A stretch of DNA of 64,000 bases from Lobosporangium transversale (lineage: Eukaryota; Mortierellomycota; Mortierellomycetes; Mortierellales; Mortierellaceae): positions 1,674,001 to 1,738,000 of the forward strand of contig NW_019028979.1 of NCBI RefSeq assembly GCF_002105155.1, read 5' to 3'. The notes under the pieces were generated by a model that was not told the DNA's origin, made no database searches, and worked only from the letters and a program-made list of their open reading frames with translations. A program made the translations under genes and the position numbers. This document shows positions 22,743-34,208 of this stretch, piece by piece. The number at the start of each line of letters is the position of its first letter. The first letter of the stretch is position 1.

Positions 22743-24621
22743 ATAGGACAAAGGATATCGCATGGGTTGAATAAAGTTGGCAGGCACATTGTTAGATGAC
22801 CCTGCTGTGGAGTCGTCCTCAAGGCGAGGATAGTCAGTGTAGTTTATTCCAAGGCACAGGAAGAGGCAGCAAAGGTATCGGGGCTGTTATTGTGAAGCAG
22901 ACAATGAGAAGAGAGAAATGGATTTTCCACTATGCATATGCAAAAGTCAAAAAGCCATAAAACCGGAAAGCTACGGCAGCAAAAGTAAAAGAATTTGGCA
23001 AGTTACCATCTCAAAAGCAAAATACCGGTAAGCTATTTTTGCAAAAGCAAGTGAGTTACTGCAGCAAAAGTTAAAAAGGATACTGATTTTTATACTGCTT
23101 CTGGATACATCGTTATGATGCACTCCCATATTTAAGATACTCTAATCAAAAGATCTAAACCAAGAAAGGTATCTAGCGTAAGAAGGCATTTAAAGGAGAT
23201 AAGGTCTCCAAAGTGGATAATTAAAGCAGGAATAGTAAGGGCCAGCTCTTTTGCAGCGATAGGTTTGTAAGAGAATGTTAAAGGCTTTCGCTTCCTGTAA
23301 GGATATCATTGTTGGGGGCCACAGCAGTCGTTAACAGGATAGTAAAAGAAATACTGGAAAAACCAGTTACGATTGCTTCTTGCCGATATATTCCACATCA
23401 CATGTATGGCAAACAGTTGGAGCCGCTAGCAATAGACGATGGCTTGAAGCAATTTAAACTGGCGTTTGCAGAGTCGGATATGAAATACACCAAATATATT
23501 TGAATCAGTTTTCTAGCAGACTAAAGACAATGCACTGTTTCTCCTGCTGTATGAAGATCTTGTTCCGAAATAGAGTTTAGAAAAGAGATCTGCGTATTAC
23601 CTCATTTTTTTTTAAGGTGCTACACGGCTTACAATGCAAAAATGAGATGAGAGATGGCTTCGATTGTGTTTCATCATTGATCTGAGGATCATATTCGCCT
23701 TTAACTCGAATGAGTGGATGCTTAATGATAAAAGGCAACATCTTCCCTTTCGAACATATGTGCTCCATCTGCATCCCAAACTTTACAATTGACGAGCACT
23801 CAATCCCTTTCTGTTGGACGTCTTATTTGTGAGAATGTAGAGGCATATTCTTAATATCTTCCGAAGTCCTAATGAATCCTGTGGATTAAATCAACCGAGG
23901 ATCTTCTAGTGGATAAAGATATGCTCCATTTCATAACCGAAGTGCTATTGAATCAGCCTGTATATCTCTTCAATCTTCCTCTTTTAACACAGACTGGATT
24001 CTGTTCTGTCTGCTCTCTTTTTTTTAAACCTCAAAACCTCAAAATAAATAAAATTCACCAATGACTTGCGGAGTATTTGCTGAAGTATGATTAGACCATT
24101 GCACTGCTCCTTTTTTTTACGCGGGAGCTGCACAGACTTCAGAGTCTCGATCAACCAGCTATGCATGCCCTACAGAGCAACAAGGATGGTTGTTTTGAAG
24201 CTGTTGCTCTCAAAAAAACATGGAGCAAAGAAAATGGTAAATAGACCGAGACATTGAACACAGTGCATAACACAAATGCCTTTGAGACTGACTTGTCCAA
24301 CCCCCAATTGCACCAGGATTGACCTAATCTTGAAAATGCTCTCTCTCTTTTTTGTTTTGTTTTTCCTTTCCTTCTCCTTCGCCATCTTATTCCTATTGAG
24401 TCAATGTCCCCTATTTTACTTCTTTAAGCCTTCATAAAAACATCCTTTTTTTTTCTGGCTTAATTCCATTTCTTCTTTTGCTCGCTTCATTCCATCTTTG
24501 ATTGAGCTCGCATTAAAAGTATTGAGGAATGAACTTGAATTGTTCTCAAACATCATTATAGACCATTTTTCAAAATTCCAAGTTCTTAATTGTTAATTCA
24601 TTCAATACAAAGAAAAGTAAT

Positions 24622-25870
24622 ATGTTGCGGGCAACAAGAAAACCCTCGAGTAACTATACCGCCTCCGAAAGCAATGGAGTATCTGGCCCAGCACCGACCA
24701 GTCCTGCCATGAGGCGTAAGCGCAAGGAGACCGAATGTCTGGTATGCGCCCTTTGCATTAAATCTTTTATTGGGTACAAGCACAGCAGTAAAAAAGAAAA
24801 AAAAATTAACAGTGGGATTTTTTTTTCCTGTGGTGGAATGTGGTGGATGTGATTAGATCAAGCTCGAGCGCGTCTTGGGCTTAACAACGAACAAACCCAT
24901 GATCCTCTCAGTTAATCCGACCCACGATTTGGTTGCCTATGCGGCAGGCTGTGTCGTTGTCCTATATAATCATAAGCTTAATAAGCAGGTTGGCCTCTTG
25001 TGTACCTCAACTCTTAAGAAGCAATCTTCCTCAGGTGACTCGGGAGCTGGAAATGGCTCAAAGTCACCGAGAACAACTCCAAGCAGCAATGGAATTCAAT
25101 GGATGAACAACTCAATGGCAGGCGCGAATATTAACCCTTTAGCTGGTCTGATGCCCATGTCATCGTCTGACGGAACGGGTCCCTCTGGAAATTCAAACAG
25201 CACCAAGAATAACAAGCCAAAACCAATATCTTGTCTTTCTTTCTCGTCTGATGGGCAGTACCTAGCGGTTGGAGAGGTATACAGCGCGTCATTGTTAATT
25301 TTTAGAGGATGTATATGGCCATCTCTGTGGTTGATTAATCAAATACTGATTATCTATGTTTGCTATAACGCCTTTTTTTTTTTGTGGTAGACAGGACATC
25401 AGCCACGGATATTGATCTGGGACGTTATTTCACAAGCCTTAGTCGGTGAGCTTCAAGGACACAAGTTTGGCGTACAAGCTGTCCAGTTTGCGCCCACCTC
25501 AAGGTATCTTGTGTCGCTAGGTTTCCAGGTACTGTGATATAAACGGTTTTTATCCATCTTTTTTTTTTTTTTTTTTTTTTTTGATGCTCAGTTGCTCAAT
25601 TTGACAACATTCTCATGTTAATCGCTCTTACGAATGTTTGGTCTCATTGGCTTCAATTAGCATGATGGCTACATACACGTGTGGAACTGGAGAACAAGCT
25701 CACAGATTGCTAGCAACAGAGTCACTACAAGAGTTAGTGCCTTGGCATTTTCTCCCGATGGCTCCTTCTTTGTCACGGCTGGCTTGCGGCATGTCAAATT
25801 CTGGTACTTGAATATCGGGTCAAATAAGCGAGGCGGGGTAAATTCACATCCACTACTTGATAGTTGTAGA

Positions 25871-25904
<34 letters not shown>

Positions 25905-28900
25905 CCTTCATACAACTGATAAATTGCCTCGTCGCTTTTAGCTCAGTGGATCAATGCCCAATACGCAAGTTCTAGACGGTCGGTCAGGGATTCTCGGAGA
26001 GCTTCGCCATGGCAACTTTGTAGATGTAGTCTGTAGTCGAGATAGTAAATACACATATGCGATCACGGCAAACGGCATCCTCTGCTTGTTTTCAGAAGGG
26101 CGTGCATTAGAAAAATGGATTGATCTCCATATCCGTGGCGCATATTCTCTCAATCTAGACGAGAAGGCAATTATCTGCTCTTGCTCAGACGGTATCATCA
26201 GGTAAGTACCACATTATTTAATAGTGCCCATCATTTCCCTATTCTGCATCTACTCTTAGCCTCTAATATGACCTATTCTACTATTTGTTCCAGATTATTC
26301 GAACCTGAGACATTAGAGTACATAGGAACCTTGCCAAAGCCCTCACCCGTAGGCACTTTTGCTGGAAATATGGAAACAAACCAACAAGTAGATGACATAG
26401 CCAATCCTGTCTATCCTGACGTCCTCGCATCTCAATATGATGCTTCCTCAGGCACTTTGATCTGTATTTGCTCCGACCGCTCGCTTTACGTGTGGGATAT
26501 TCATGACTATAGCAACCCGGTTGTCTCTAAAAGCCATATTTTCCACTCTGATTGTGTCTGGGGTGCAGAGGTGAATAATTCAACACACGAATAAGACATT
26601 GGGCAGTTTTGGAGTTTTTTTTGTTCTTTTTACTCTTTTTGTTTAAGCTGTGTTAACTAAACTCTGGTTCCTAATAGGTCCTACCATCACCCCCAGATGA
26701 TGGTGCCGCAACAAATCCTTTTCCCGCAGATACATTCCTCACATACTCTGCAGATGGGTCCATTAAATTCTGGAACTTGGATGACAGTATGTCTTCATTT
26801 CCTCCATTATCCGAACAAAAGGAAAAGGATCAGATTTCATCACATCCAAGTAAGGAGGTCCTGCGTGTTCTGTATGTCGATAGGGAGTGTCAGGCATGGA
26901 TTCAAGTCCCAGAAATCCAAGGTATTACTCTTCAGCCGTAGTTATGTGGCATACCCAGGGTTTCATTCGAGTTTATAAACCTGACCTCACATCTTCTTTG
27001 TCGCGTTTTAGATGGCATGGAGCCTGGATACAACGTTGTTCCTTTAGAGTGCGGGATCCGTACTATCAGGATTAGCTCCGATGGGCGTTACTTGGCTTCT
27101 GGAGATAAGGGGGGGAACCTCCGGTAAGTTGCCACTACAATAGATTAAAAAATAATTTTTCTAACAATCGTGTTAAAAGAGATAACGTGCCTAATATAGA
27201 TTTAAATCACACCTAGGGTGCATGATCTGTTAACTCTGGAGCAAGTAACCTATCAGGAAGCGCATGATACTGAGATTCTAACCATTGATTTCACGGATCC
27301 AACCTTGAAAGATGCGCCTTTCCTATTGGCGACTGCTGGCAGGGATCGTTTACTGCATGTATTTGACATCCGGAACGATTATGCATTACTTCAGACCTTG
27401 GATGATCACTCGTCATCTATCACTTGTATACGATTCACGGCGGATGGGTCACGTATGATGAGTTGTGGTGCAGACAAGAGTATTGTCTTCCGTAATTGTC
27501 AAAAGGTGAGAAAGACGTTTATGAAATACAACCTTGTCATGGTCACACAAATGCACTCAAGCCTGTCGCACTGACTTTCAGCCTCGTTTGTTTGTTGAAC
27601 ATTCATGTCATTGATAGATAGAGGATGGATTATCCTTTCAGCCTTACCACCAAGCCCCTGGACGAGCAACATTTTATGATATGGGGATGCACGATGCTAC
27701 TCAAACAATATCTGTGGTTGCCGGTGATAGGAGATTCAATGTCTTTAGTCTGGAAACCGGGAAACCTATCAGGTCTTTCAAAGCTGACGCCAAAGGTGAC
27801 GATATGACAGCTGGTATGGCTGAGGTTTGCAGCATGACACATATCTGCCTGGATCCCACCGGAACTATCGCCGCGGCATCAGGTAGCGACAAATCAATCA
27901 GGATCTACGACCTTCTTCATGGGACATGTCTTGCACACATGGTTTGCCATTCAGAGCTAGTAACAAGTCTCAAGTTCATGAGTAATTATGAGCGCATCAT
28001 TTCCACTAGTGCTGACGGATGTGTATTGGTGTGGAGAGTGTCCAAGGAAGTTGTGAAGCGTATCACAAGCCGAATTCAAGAAAACATCACCTTACCCAGC
28101 TATATGCAGACGAAGACAGCCGAAAAACTACTAGCTCGCAATACTTCAACAAATCATAGCTCGAGACCCCAAAGAGCGAAAAAGCTAAGTAATAGGCTAA
28201 GTACCTATGCCAGTGACCACTTTGTGTCCTCGCGCAGAGGCTCTACGACATCCCTTGCTAGTGAGGATTGTGAAGTGCAGCCAGACGAGAGTTCGGAACG
28301 AGTCACTCATAATGTCACTAAAGATTCGCAGAGAGATGATACCTCAAAGGAGAGCTTTTCACCAGTTACTGCAGCCTCAGTGAGGAGGGCGTCAGGGCCA
28401 CGAGCCAGAGTCACTGCGTCTATTTCAAAGACAACGACCTCTCGCTCCCGACACAGCTCTAGCTCGCAGCCTTCAGTTGCTCCATCCCGCTCAGGCACTC
28501 TGCAGGAGCAGTCTACCTCGAACAAGAGTGTTGCAAAGGAAAAGACTGCGCTTCCACCTTCATCCCGCAAATCTCCAGGACTAAATCCTTTGTCTCTTCA
28601 TTCAATTAGTCCGAGGCCTAATAAGAGTACTCTTCTGGTTCCAAGCAATCCTCGACCTAGAGCCACATCTTTGACAGTGCCGACTGAGAAGACGCTCAAG
28701 ATGGATGGTGTCAAAGCAAAGGATATGCCATCATCGAGGCAAGTCTTGAGTGACTATACGCAAGAAGACCCACCAACTGCTCCAGGGGAGGATGATGATT
28801 CTCTACTGAGCGATGACACACAATCCGGGATTGAAGATAAGCCAACTCGTCATTCCAGCAAAAGCCTCCTAAAGTCAGCATTAAGCTTGAAGCCTAGTGA

Positions 28901-30344
28901 GGGCACTTTGAGTGATCCAGCCCAAATGAGTGAGGATACTACTGACGGCACAGAGGATCACGAGATGGCAATGGCAGCTACTACTGAAGGGAGCGAAAAC
29001 GAGCCTGCGGATGAATCCGGAGCGTCAGAGGAGCCCGACAGAGACGATGATGATGCAGATGACAGCGTCAGCGACACTGGTAGTGACAACGAGATTTTAT
29101 CTCCACGAGAACGTCGTAATATTGGCCTAAGCTGCGACACCACAAGCTTTGGGGAAGGAGAGTTTATGAAGGATTCACCCGCATCTGGAGGAAGTTACCA
29201 AGTGACATCGCCCAATGGCCGAATGACGAGCATGCGTCCGAACACACTTACTCGAAGCAGCCTGAGTACTAGATTCCTAGCTGCACATGCCGCGTCTGTG
29301 ATGATGGGATTAGTCCAGAGCGCAAGGGAAGAGAAACTTTCGGCGGGAAGCAAGGATGATCCCCGAGAGAATGCGGCCATTTCAACACCCACACCTGAGG
29401 ACCCACACGGACATCTTGATCATTCAAAAAAACAGGGCGACCTCTCAAATTCAGATAAAAACAGCGCTTCAGCACCTAAGAAAGAGTCAGATGCTCTTGA
29501 TCGTCCACTGGAAGAGCGGCTCAACTTGCAGTCACTCAACATGGCTGCTTTGAAGTGGAAGCAACGAAGCCTAGGCAATCGCGATGGGCAGGAGAATGAT
29601 AACACTAGACCATTATCATTAAGCATCGTTCGCCCTGGATTGAAGTCTGAAGACTACTCAAAGGAAGTCGAGCGTACTAGGCAACGTTTATTGGAGCTTG
29701 GATATTTGCCTACACAGGGGGGTACGCAGCAGACGGGCTCATCAGTAGCGTTAGCCTCCTCCAAAGAGAATTTGAAGACATCAGATAATGGGACTCAAGA
29801 TGACAAACCAACATATAATCTTGATTCCGCTAATAGTGAAGCGCATTTATCATCGCCACATACACCAAAACAAGCTCCTCCGCTCAGAAGCATAGGGATC
29901 CTGGCATCCCCAGCGTTAGTCACTAGTCCTGAAGGAATGGATCAGGAAATAATGGCAGAATCTCTAGATAAAGCGATTAAATCACAATTCGAATCTAATG
30001 AATCTGTAGAGAGCAAGGAGGATATGGTAAGCGGGACGCAGCAAAAAGACATCCTTCAGCGCCACCAGAAAGATGATGAAAATTACAATAATGAACAGGA
30101 TTTGCGAGGTGCATTGGAACGGATATCTTCTCTAATTTCGCATCATGCCGTAGTAACAGCAACTATTTCGGCAAAGCAACAAGACCATGTAGACGAAGGA
30201 GAAGGTATGACTACAGCAGAGAGGTCAGAACGCATTCATAAGTCAAAACAATGGATGTTACAGACGCGAGAGGGATTACTGAACCTTGTGGGCGAAGTAC
30301 AAGGCCATTTGTGGGCTTTGGAGAGAAGTGGCAGTGAAAATTGA
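24622..30344 (+). CDS. WDR62/MAPKBP1-like WD40 scaffold protein
   Basis: Exons: 24622-24741, 24857-25276, 25391-25528, 25661-25837, 25942-26201, 26294-26570, 26678-26921, 27012-27123, 27217-27505, 27618-30344; 4764 nt, 1587 residues. Two consecutive seven-bladed propellers match the animal WDR62/MAPKBP1 family blade by blade: IKLERVLGLTTNKP, DLVAYAAGCVVVLYN, CLSFSSDGQYLAVGE, ILIWDV, HKFGVQAVQFAPTSRYLVSLG, HDGYIHVWNW, SFFVTAGLRHVKFWYL, GRSGILGELRHGNFVDVVC, SDRSLYVWDI, HSDCVWGAE and HSELVTSLKFMSNYERIIS. The second half is disordered and Ser/Asp/Glu-rich, ending in a predicted helix (QWMLQTREGLLNLVGEVQGH). Animal relatives scaffold JNK signalling and act at spindle poles; the role here is unknown. 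An extra Ser/Gly/Asn-rich loop of about 70 residues sits in the first blades. A T run lies in introns 3 and 4. Confidence 0.92.
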
Positions 30345-30928
30345 TTGAGAAGTTTAATTAATTTAGACTTTACGCCTAGCAAGTTGAATTAGACTATAAA
30401 CACTATAAAAGATGTGATTTTAAACATACAGCTTTTTTTATTCACATTGAATGCTTTTGGAGAGGGTACTTTTTGTGGATTGATTCGATTGAGAAAGTTA
30501 TCAAGAATCGACACTAGCAGCAGGCAGTACAGGTCTATTGTCTCCCAAGGACAGGAATCAGATATTGGGCTCTAACAGAGAGAAAGAGGCAACGAGCAAA
30601 AAAAAAGATATTAATATACCGTGGTGTTGGTCAGTCGACTTTATAAATTGAATTCATGCACGTCTATTTTGTTTGTTTTATTGCGGCGAATAAGGTCAAG
30701 GTTCTTCCCAGGCTGTTTCTGAAAATATTTTAAACCTCTTCAAAAACTCTCTATCTCTCTCTTCTCTTGTTCCTCTTTACACATTTCTTGCCCCGTTACA
30801 ATCCTCCTCTCCTCTATCGTATATAGACTATCTCTGCCCTTTTATTCCTTTTATTCTATTTTTTTTTCTTCTTCTTTTCCCATCATTCAGCATAGTTTCA
30901 GTGATCATAGTTCTTATTGGACTTAAAA
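30345..30928. other. Spacer between WD40 scaffold and first kelch gene
   Basis: A 584-bp gap with no gene. The last 220 bp (about 30700-30925) are rich in C and T, as expected for the promoter and leader of the kelch gene. Confidence 0.6.
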
Positions 30929-31954
30929 ATGCATTACTCTCGGCTCTGCCTACTATCGTTCGTCGTCGCTTTGGCTACACAGGCCTCGAACAAAAAGGCT
31001 ACTGCGGATGCTGCGCCTGACAGCAATGTAGAGCGACCAATTCCTGCAATATTTATGCAATATGCATATTCTGAGAATCAAAAACTCTTTGTCAGTGCTG
31101 GAGATGCTAGAGGAAGAGGTGGTAGCGGTGATGATGGTCGTGGACCCGTCTCTATCAATCCAAGTGCAGCACCAGCAGCTCCAGGAACAGTTGTAGATGA
31201 CCAATTCTTGTCTCTAGATCTCTCTGTCCCCTGGACCTCAGATACTGCTCCATGGAAGAGATTAGAAAAGCGATTGTTACCACCAGGCATGATCACTGTT
31301 GGAGCGAGGACCAATCTTGTGGTGACGCCTGACAATGCCTCGGTTTTGTTTCTAGATATCGCACCTGGCCGGTATGACATCAAGACAGACAAATGGTCGT
31401 TGATTAAGCCGGATTCAGTATTCTCTTGGGATGGAGTATTCACACGAAGTGCAACGTTGGATACAGATGCAGGGGTGGTCTATGGGATTGGTGTGCCTAT
31501 TCTGCCTGAGAATGTGACGGATATAACCAAAGTTCCTAAGCCAACGTCATGGTATTTTGCAGAGCTGGAATTGAAAACCATGACGTTCAAGTACAAAGAG
31601 CAGGAGGGTCGTCCATCATTTGATCATTATGTATCGACTGTGTATAGTAGTGCCAAGAAGGCACTTTTTATGTATGAATGGAATACACCAGCAGGGGAGA
31701 CACCCCTCTTGACATATGATACTGTCAAGCAGACTTGGAGTGAAGTGGTATGTCTTCAACAAAAATCAAATGAGTGATGCTGCAACGTTATTTTTCTTGT
31801 TTTGACATGTTTTAGAAACCTTTTCTTCATGGATTAATCTAGAAAACAACTGGAGATGTTCCTTCCAACCGTGACTCAACATGCCTTGTCTCAGGTAAAA
31901 ACTTTATTGGCAACTTCCCAATATCAAAAAGGGACAAAAACAAGGCTTAACCGA

Positions 31955-31989
<35 letters not shown>

Positions 31990-32397
31990 GCCTATGGGGG
32001 TAAAAAACTAATTCTTGTTGGTGGAGATGCCACCGGTAATAGCAGTAATACTTTATCAGTTCTGAAGGACGTCTACATGTTGGATACGACGACATTGATC
32101 TGGAAGAGGCTGCCAGATGCTTCTCGAGCCTATGCTGGTGCTGTGTGTGCAGTTTCTGGAGACTTTTTGATTATTCATGGAGGATATAACGAAAATGGAT
32201 CAAACAACGAGGATGGCCCAGCAGTGTTTAATATGGTCACGAATTATTGGGGAAGCCAATACACGCCTAATACTTCAACGGAGCCAAAGGACTTTGGATC
32301 CGGTTCTGATCCATCCGGTGCAGGACATACACGTCAATGGATGAACTTAAGTGGCTCGGCTATTTTAGTGATGATCGCGTCTAGTCTTCTTTGGTAA
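30929..32397 (+). CDS. Kelch-type beta-propeller surface protein, probably GPI-anchored (kelch copy 1)
   Basis: Exons: 30929-31747, 31843-31894, 31991-32397; 1278 nt, 425 residues. The start is the ATG at 30929; an upstream in-frame TTG is not used. A signal peptide (MHYSRLCLLSFVVALATQA) is followed by kelch/galactose-oxidase-like blades: QKLFVSAGDARG, QFLSLDLSVPW, YDIKTDKWSLI, LLTYDTVKQTWSEV, KLILVGGDATG, DVYMLDTTTLIWKRLPD and GDFLIIHGGYNENG. The C-terminus ends in a small hydrophobic stretch without basic residues (NLSGSAILVMIASSLLW) after a Gly/Ser-rich linker, the pattern of a GPI signal. The middle exon is a 52-nt microexon encoding KTTGDVPSNRDSTCLVS, conserved in position in the three other kelch genes. 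It differs from them in lacking a cytoplasmic tail. The ligand is unknown. Confidence 0.82.
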
Positions 32398-33386
32398 AGG
32401 AAAGAGAAAAAATAATGTGGCATTATAGACTAAAAATGTAAAAAATCTCAGTCAATTGCCTCTGAAACACATGTCCTCCAATAATAAAAAGTGTGCTTTT
32501 GTCCTCAATTAATACCATGGGTTATCGCAACAGATTGTGCGTATCGAGAGAATCATCATAATGAAATCCATTCCTTAATACACTCCCCCGAAACCAGGGA
32601 TCGAGAAAGCTCTCTCAATCCGGCTAATGAGGGGGAGTCACGTAACTGAACGCTTTCGTTTTTTTTTACCACATATGAGCTTAAAATATACTTGTCAAGC
32701 TAGTTGATGAGACACCACTAGAATCCTCGACATCCTAGATTGATCGGGTTTCATAGTCCCACTCCTTAAGAAACTCAATTTCGCTTGAAAAATCTAGATC
32801 CACATTTGCCACTTAGGCGTGCCCTAACACCCATATCTTATCATTCAAAGAGAAGACAATAAAGTCGGTCTGTTCTTTTGAGCTTATTCGAAACCCTTGA
32901 GTTTGCACGATGCACCATATGTATAATGGCATTATCACAAAAGCTGAGAGTATCTATATATTTTGCACAACTTGAGAATCTATGTTTAATTAGATCCTTT
33001 GATAAGTGATGGGGAAACATAGTCATTATATTTCAGCAAATAACTCGTATCCTATTTTTTTTTTTGATCTTAGGTTCCATTTTTGGGCTTCCTCAGGAAC
33101 TATTACCAGACAGCGGAGGACTGTTGGATGGATTCTGAGAAATGAGGCAAAAATGGAACAAACAAGTCAATTCTGTGATTCGATCGAGGTCATGAGTATC
33201 ATGATGGTGGGATAATAATAAGACTTGACAATAACAGAAATCGTGAATGGTATAAATGGATCTGTTCTTGAATGATTATACTGAGAGAAAGAGCTTGATC
33301 AGAAATGGTAGAAGTAATAGATGAATTGCATAATTACAAGAGACTTTTGCGGCTATGCGATATTTTCTCAATAAACATTTCATTTC

Positions 33387-33414
33387 ATTTGACATTTGAC
33401 ATTTGACATTTGAC
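33387..33414. repeat. ATTTGAC heptamer repeated four times
   Basis: Four perfect tandem copies of a 7-bp unit. Confidence 0.9.
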
Positions 33415-34137
33415 GGGATGCGAAAGACAATTATAATTTTTCATTCATCAATGTCTTAAACTTAACAGAAAGAGAGGAGATTCAAATGGCTGTTCCATCT
33501 CAATGAGAAGACGAAATCATTTCTGCTGGACCAGATGAGCTTGTAGATCTAAAAAAAATCACTGGAGCGTTTATTATTCCTAAGTGACGCTCATCAAGCG
33601 ATAGGATTGCAGAGAAAAAATTGGGCAAATTGACTGGCAGGGTGATTTGATGAACGTTGTTTTTCTGTCAATCATAGGCGCAGCTGAGAGCTTGAGCACC
33701 CATTCAAAGAAAGTCGTGGGACAATTCTTTTTTAGTACTACCTTGTTACTCTGGAGGGATTAAAAACTGACTAAAAGTTGATTTCACATTTCATCCTTTT
33801 ACCATTCCTCTTCATCTTCAGTATACTGTATACTTTTCTTCAGCACAACATTCACTTTATTGATAGCGGCCTTTCATTCATGTATTTGCTGTTAGTATAT
33901 CTCCATGAGGGATTTTTTTTTTTACTCAAATGTGTCACCACGTGGCTTTAGTACGCTCAACATGATTATCTTTGTCGGGAAATATCGTGATAAAAATATA
34001 TTCAAGCAAAAGAAGACTTATCAGATCTAGGCAGCCTCATTTCAGGGGAAATGAGAAATTTTTTGGTCTCTGCAAGTTGGGCCAAATTTTAAAGTTTTTA
34101 AGTTATTAAAGTTTATTTTTTGACTGAGTGGCCTGCA

Positions 34138-34145
34138 TATAAAAG
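34138..34145 (+). promoter_or_regulatory. TATA box of the F-box/LRR gene
   Basis: TATAAAAG lies 64 bp upstream of the ATG at 34209. It is followed by a G-poor CT/CA-rich leader typical of fungal transcription starts. Confidence 0.6.
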
Positions 34146-34208
34146 AGCTACTCCCATCTCCCATTCATCACCTCATTTTCATCATCATCTCTCCACATTA
34201 CAAACACC

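Larger units (their letters stand above)
20922..24621. other. Gene-poor region with decayed, probably transposon-derived sequence
   Basis: No intact gene is visible in 3.7 kb. The most structured part is the large inverted repeat (21641-22742). Downstream, short open stretches in different frames (for example about 23160-23270 and 23309-23503) look like remnants of a longer coding sequence broken by stops, but match nothing recognisable. Imperfect GCAAAAGT/AAAAG motifs recur at about 22935-23080. The 3' end (about 24400-24620) is the T-rich leader of the WD40 gene. Confidence 0.45.
32398..34208. other. Spacer between kelch copy 1 and the F-box gene
   Basis: No gene is supported in 1.8 kb. 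A four-unit ATTTGAC tandem repeat lies at 33387-33414. The right end carries a TATA box and a C/T/A-rich leader for the F-box gene. Confidence 0.6.

Noticed and set aside
30917-30928. Extension of kelch copy 1 to 30917
   Set aside because: It begins with TTG; the ATG at 30929 is the credible start.
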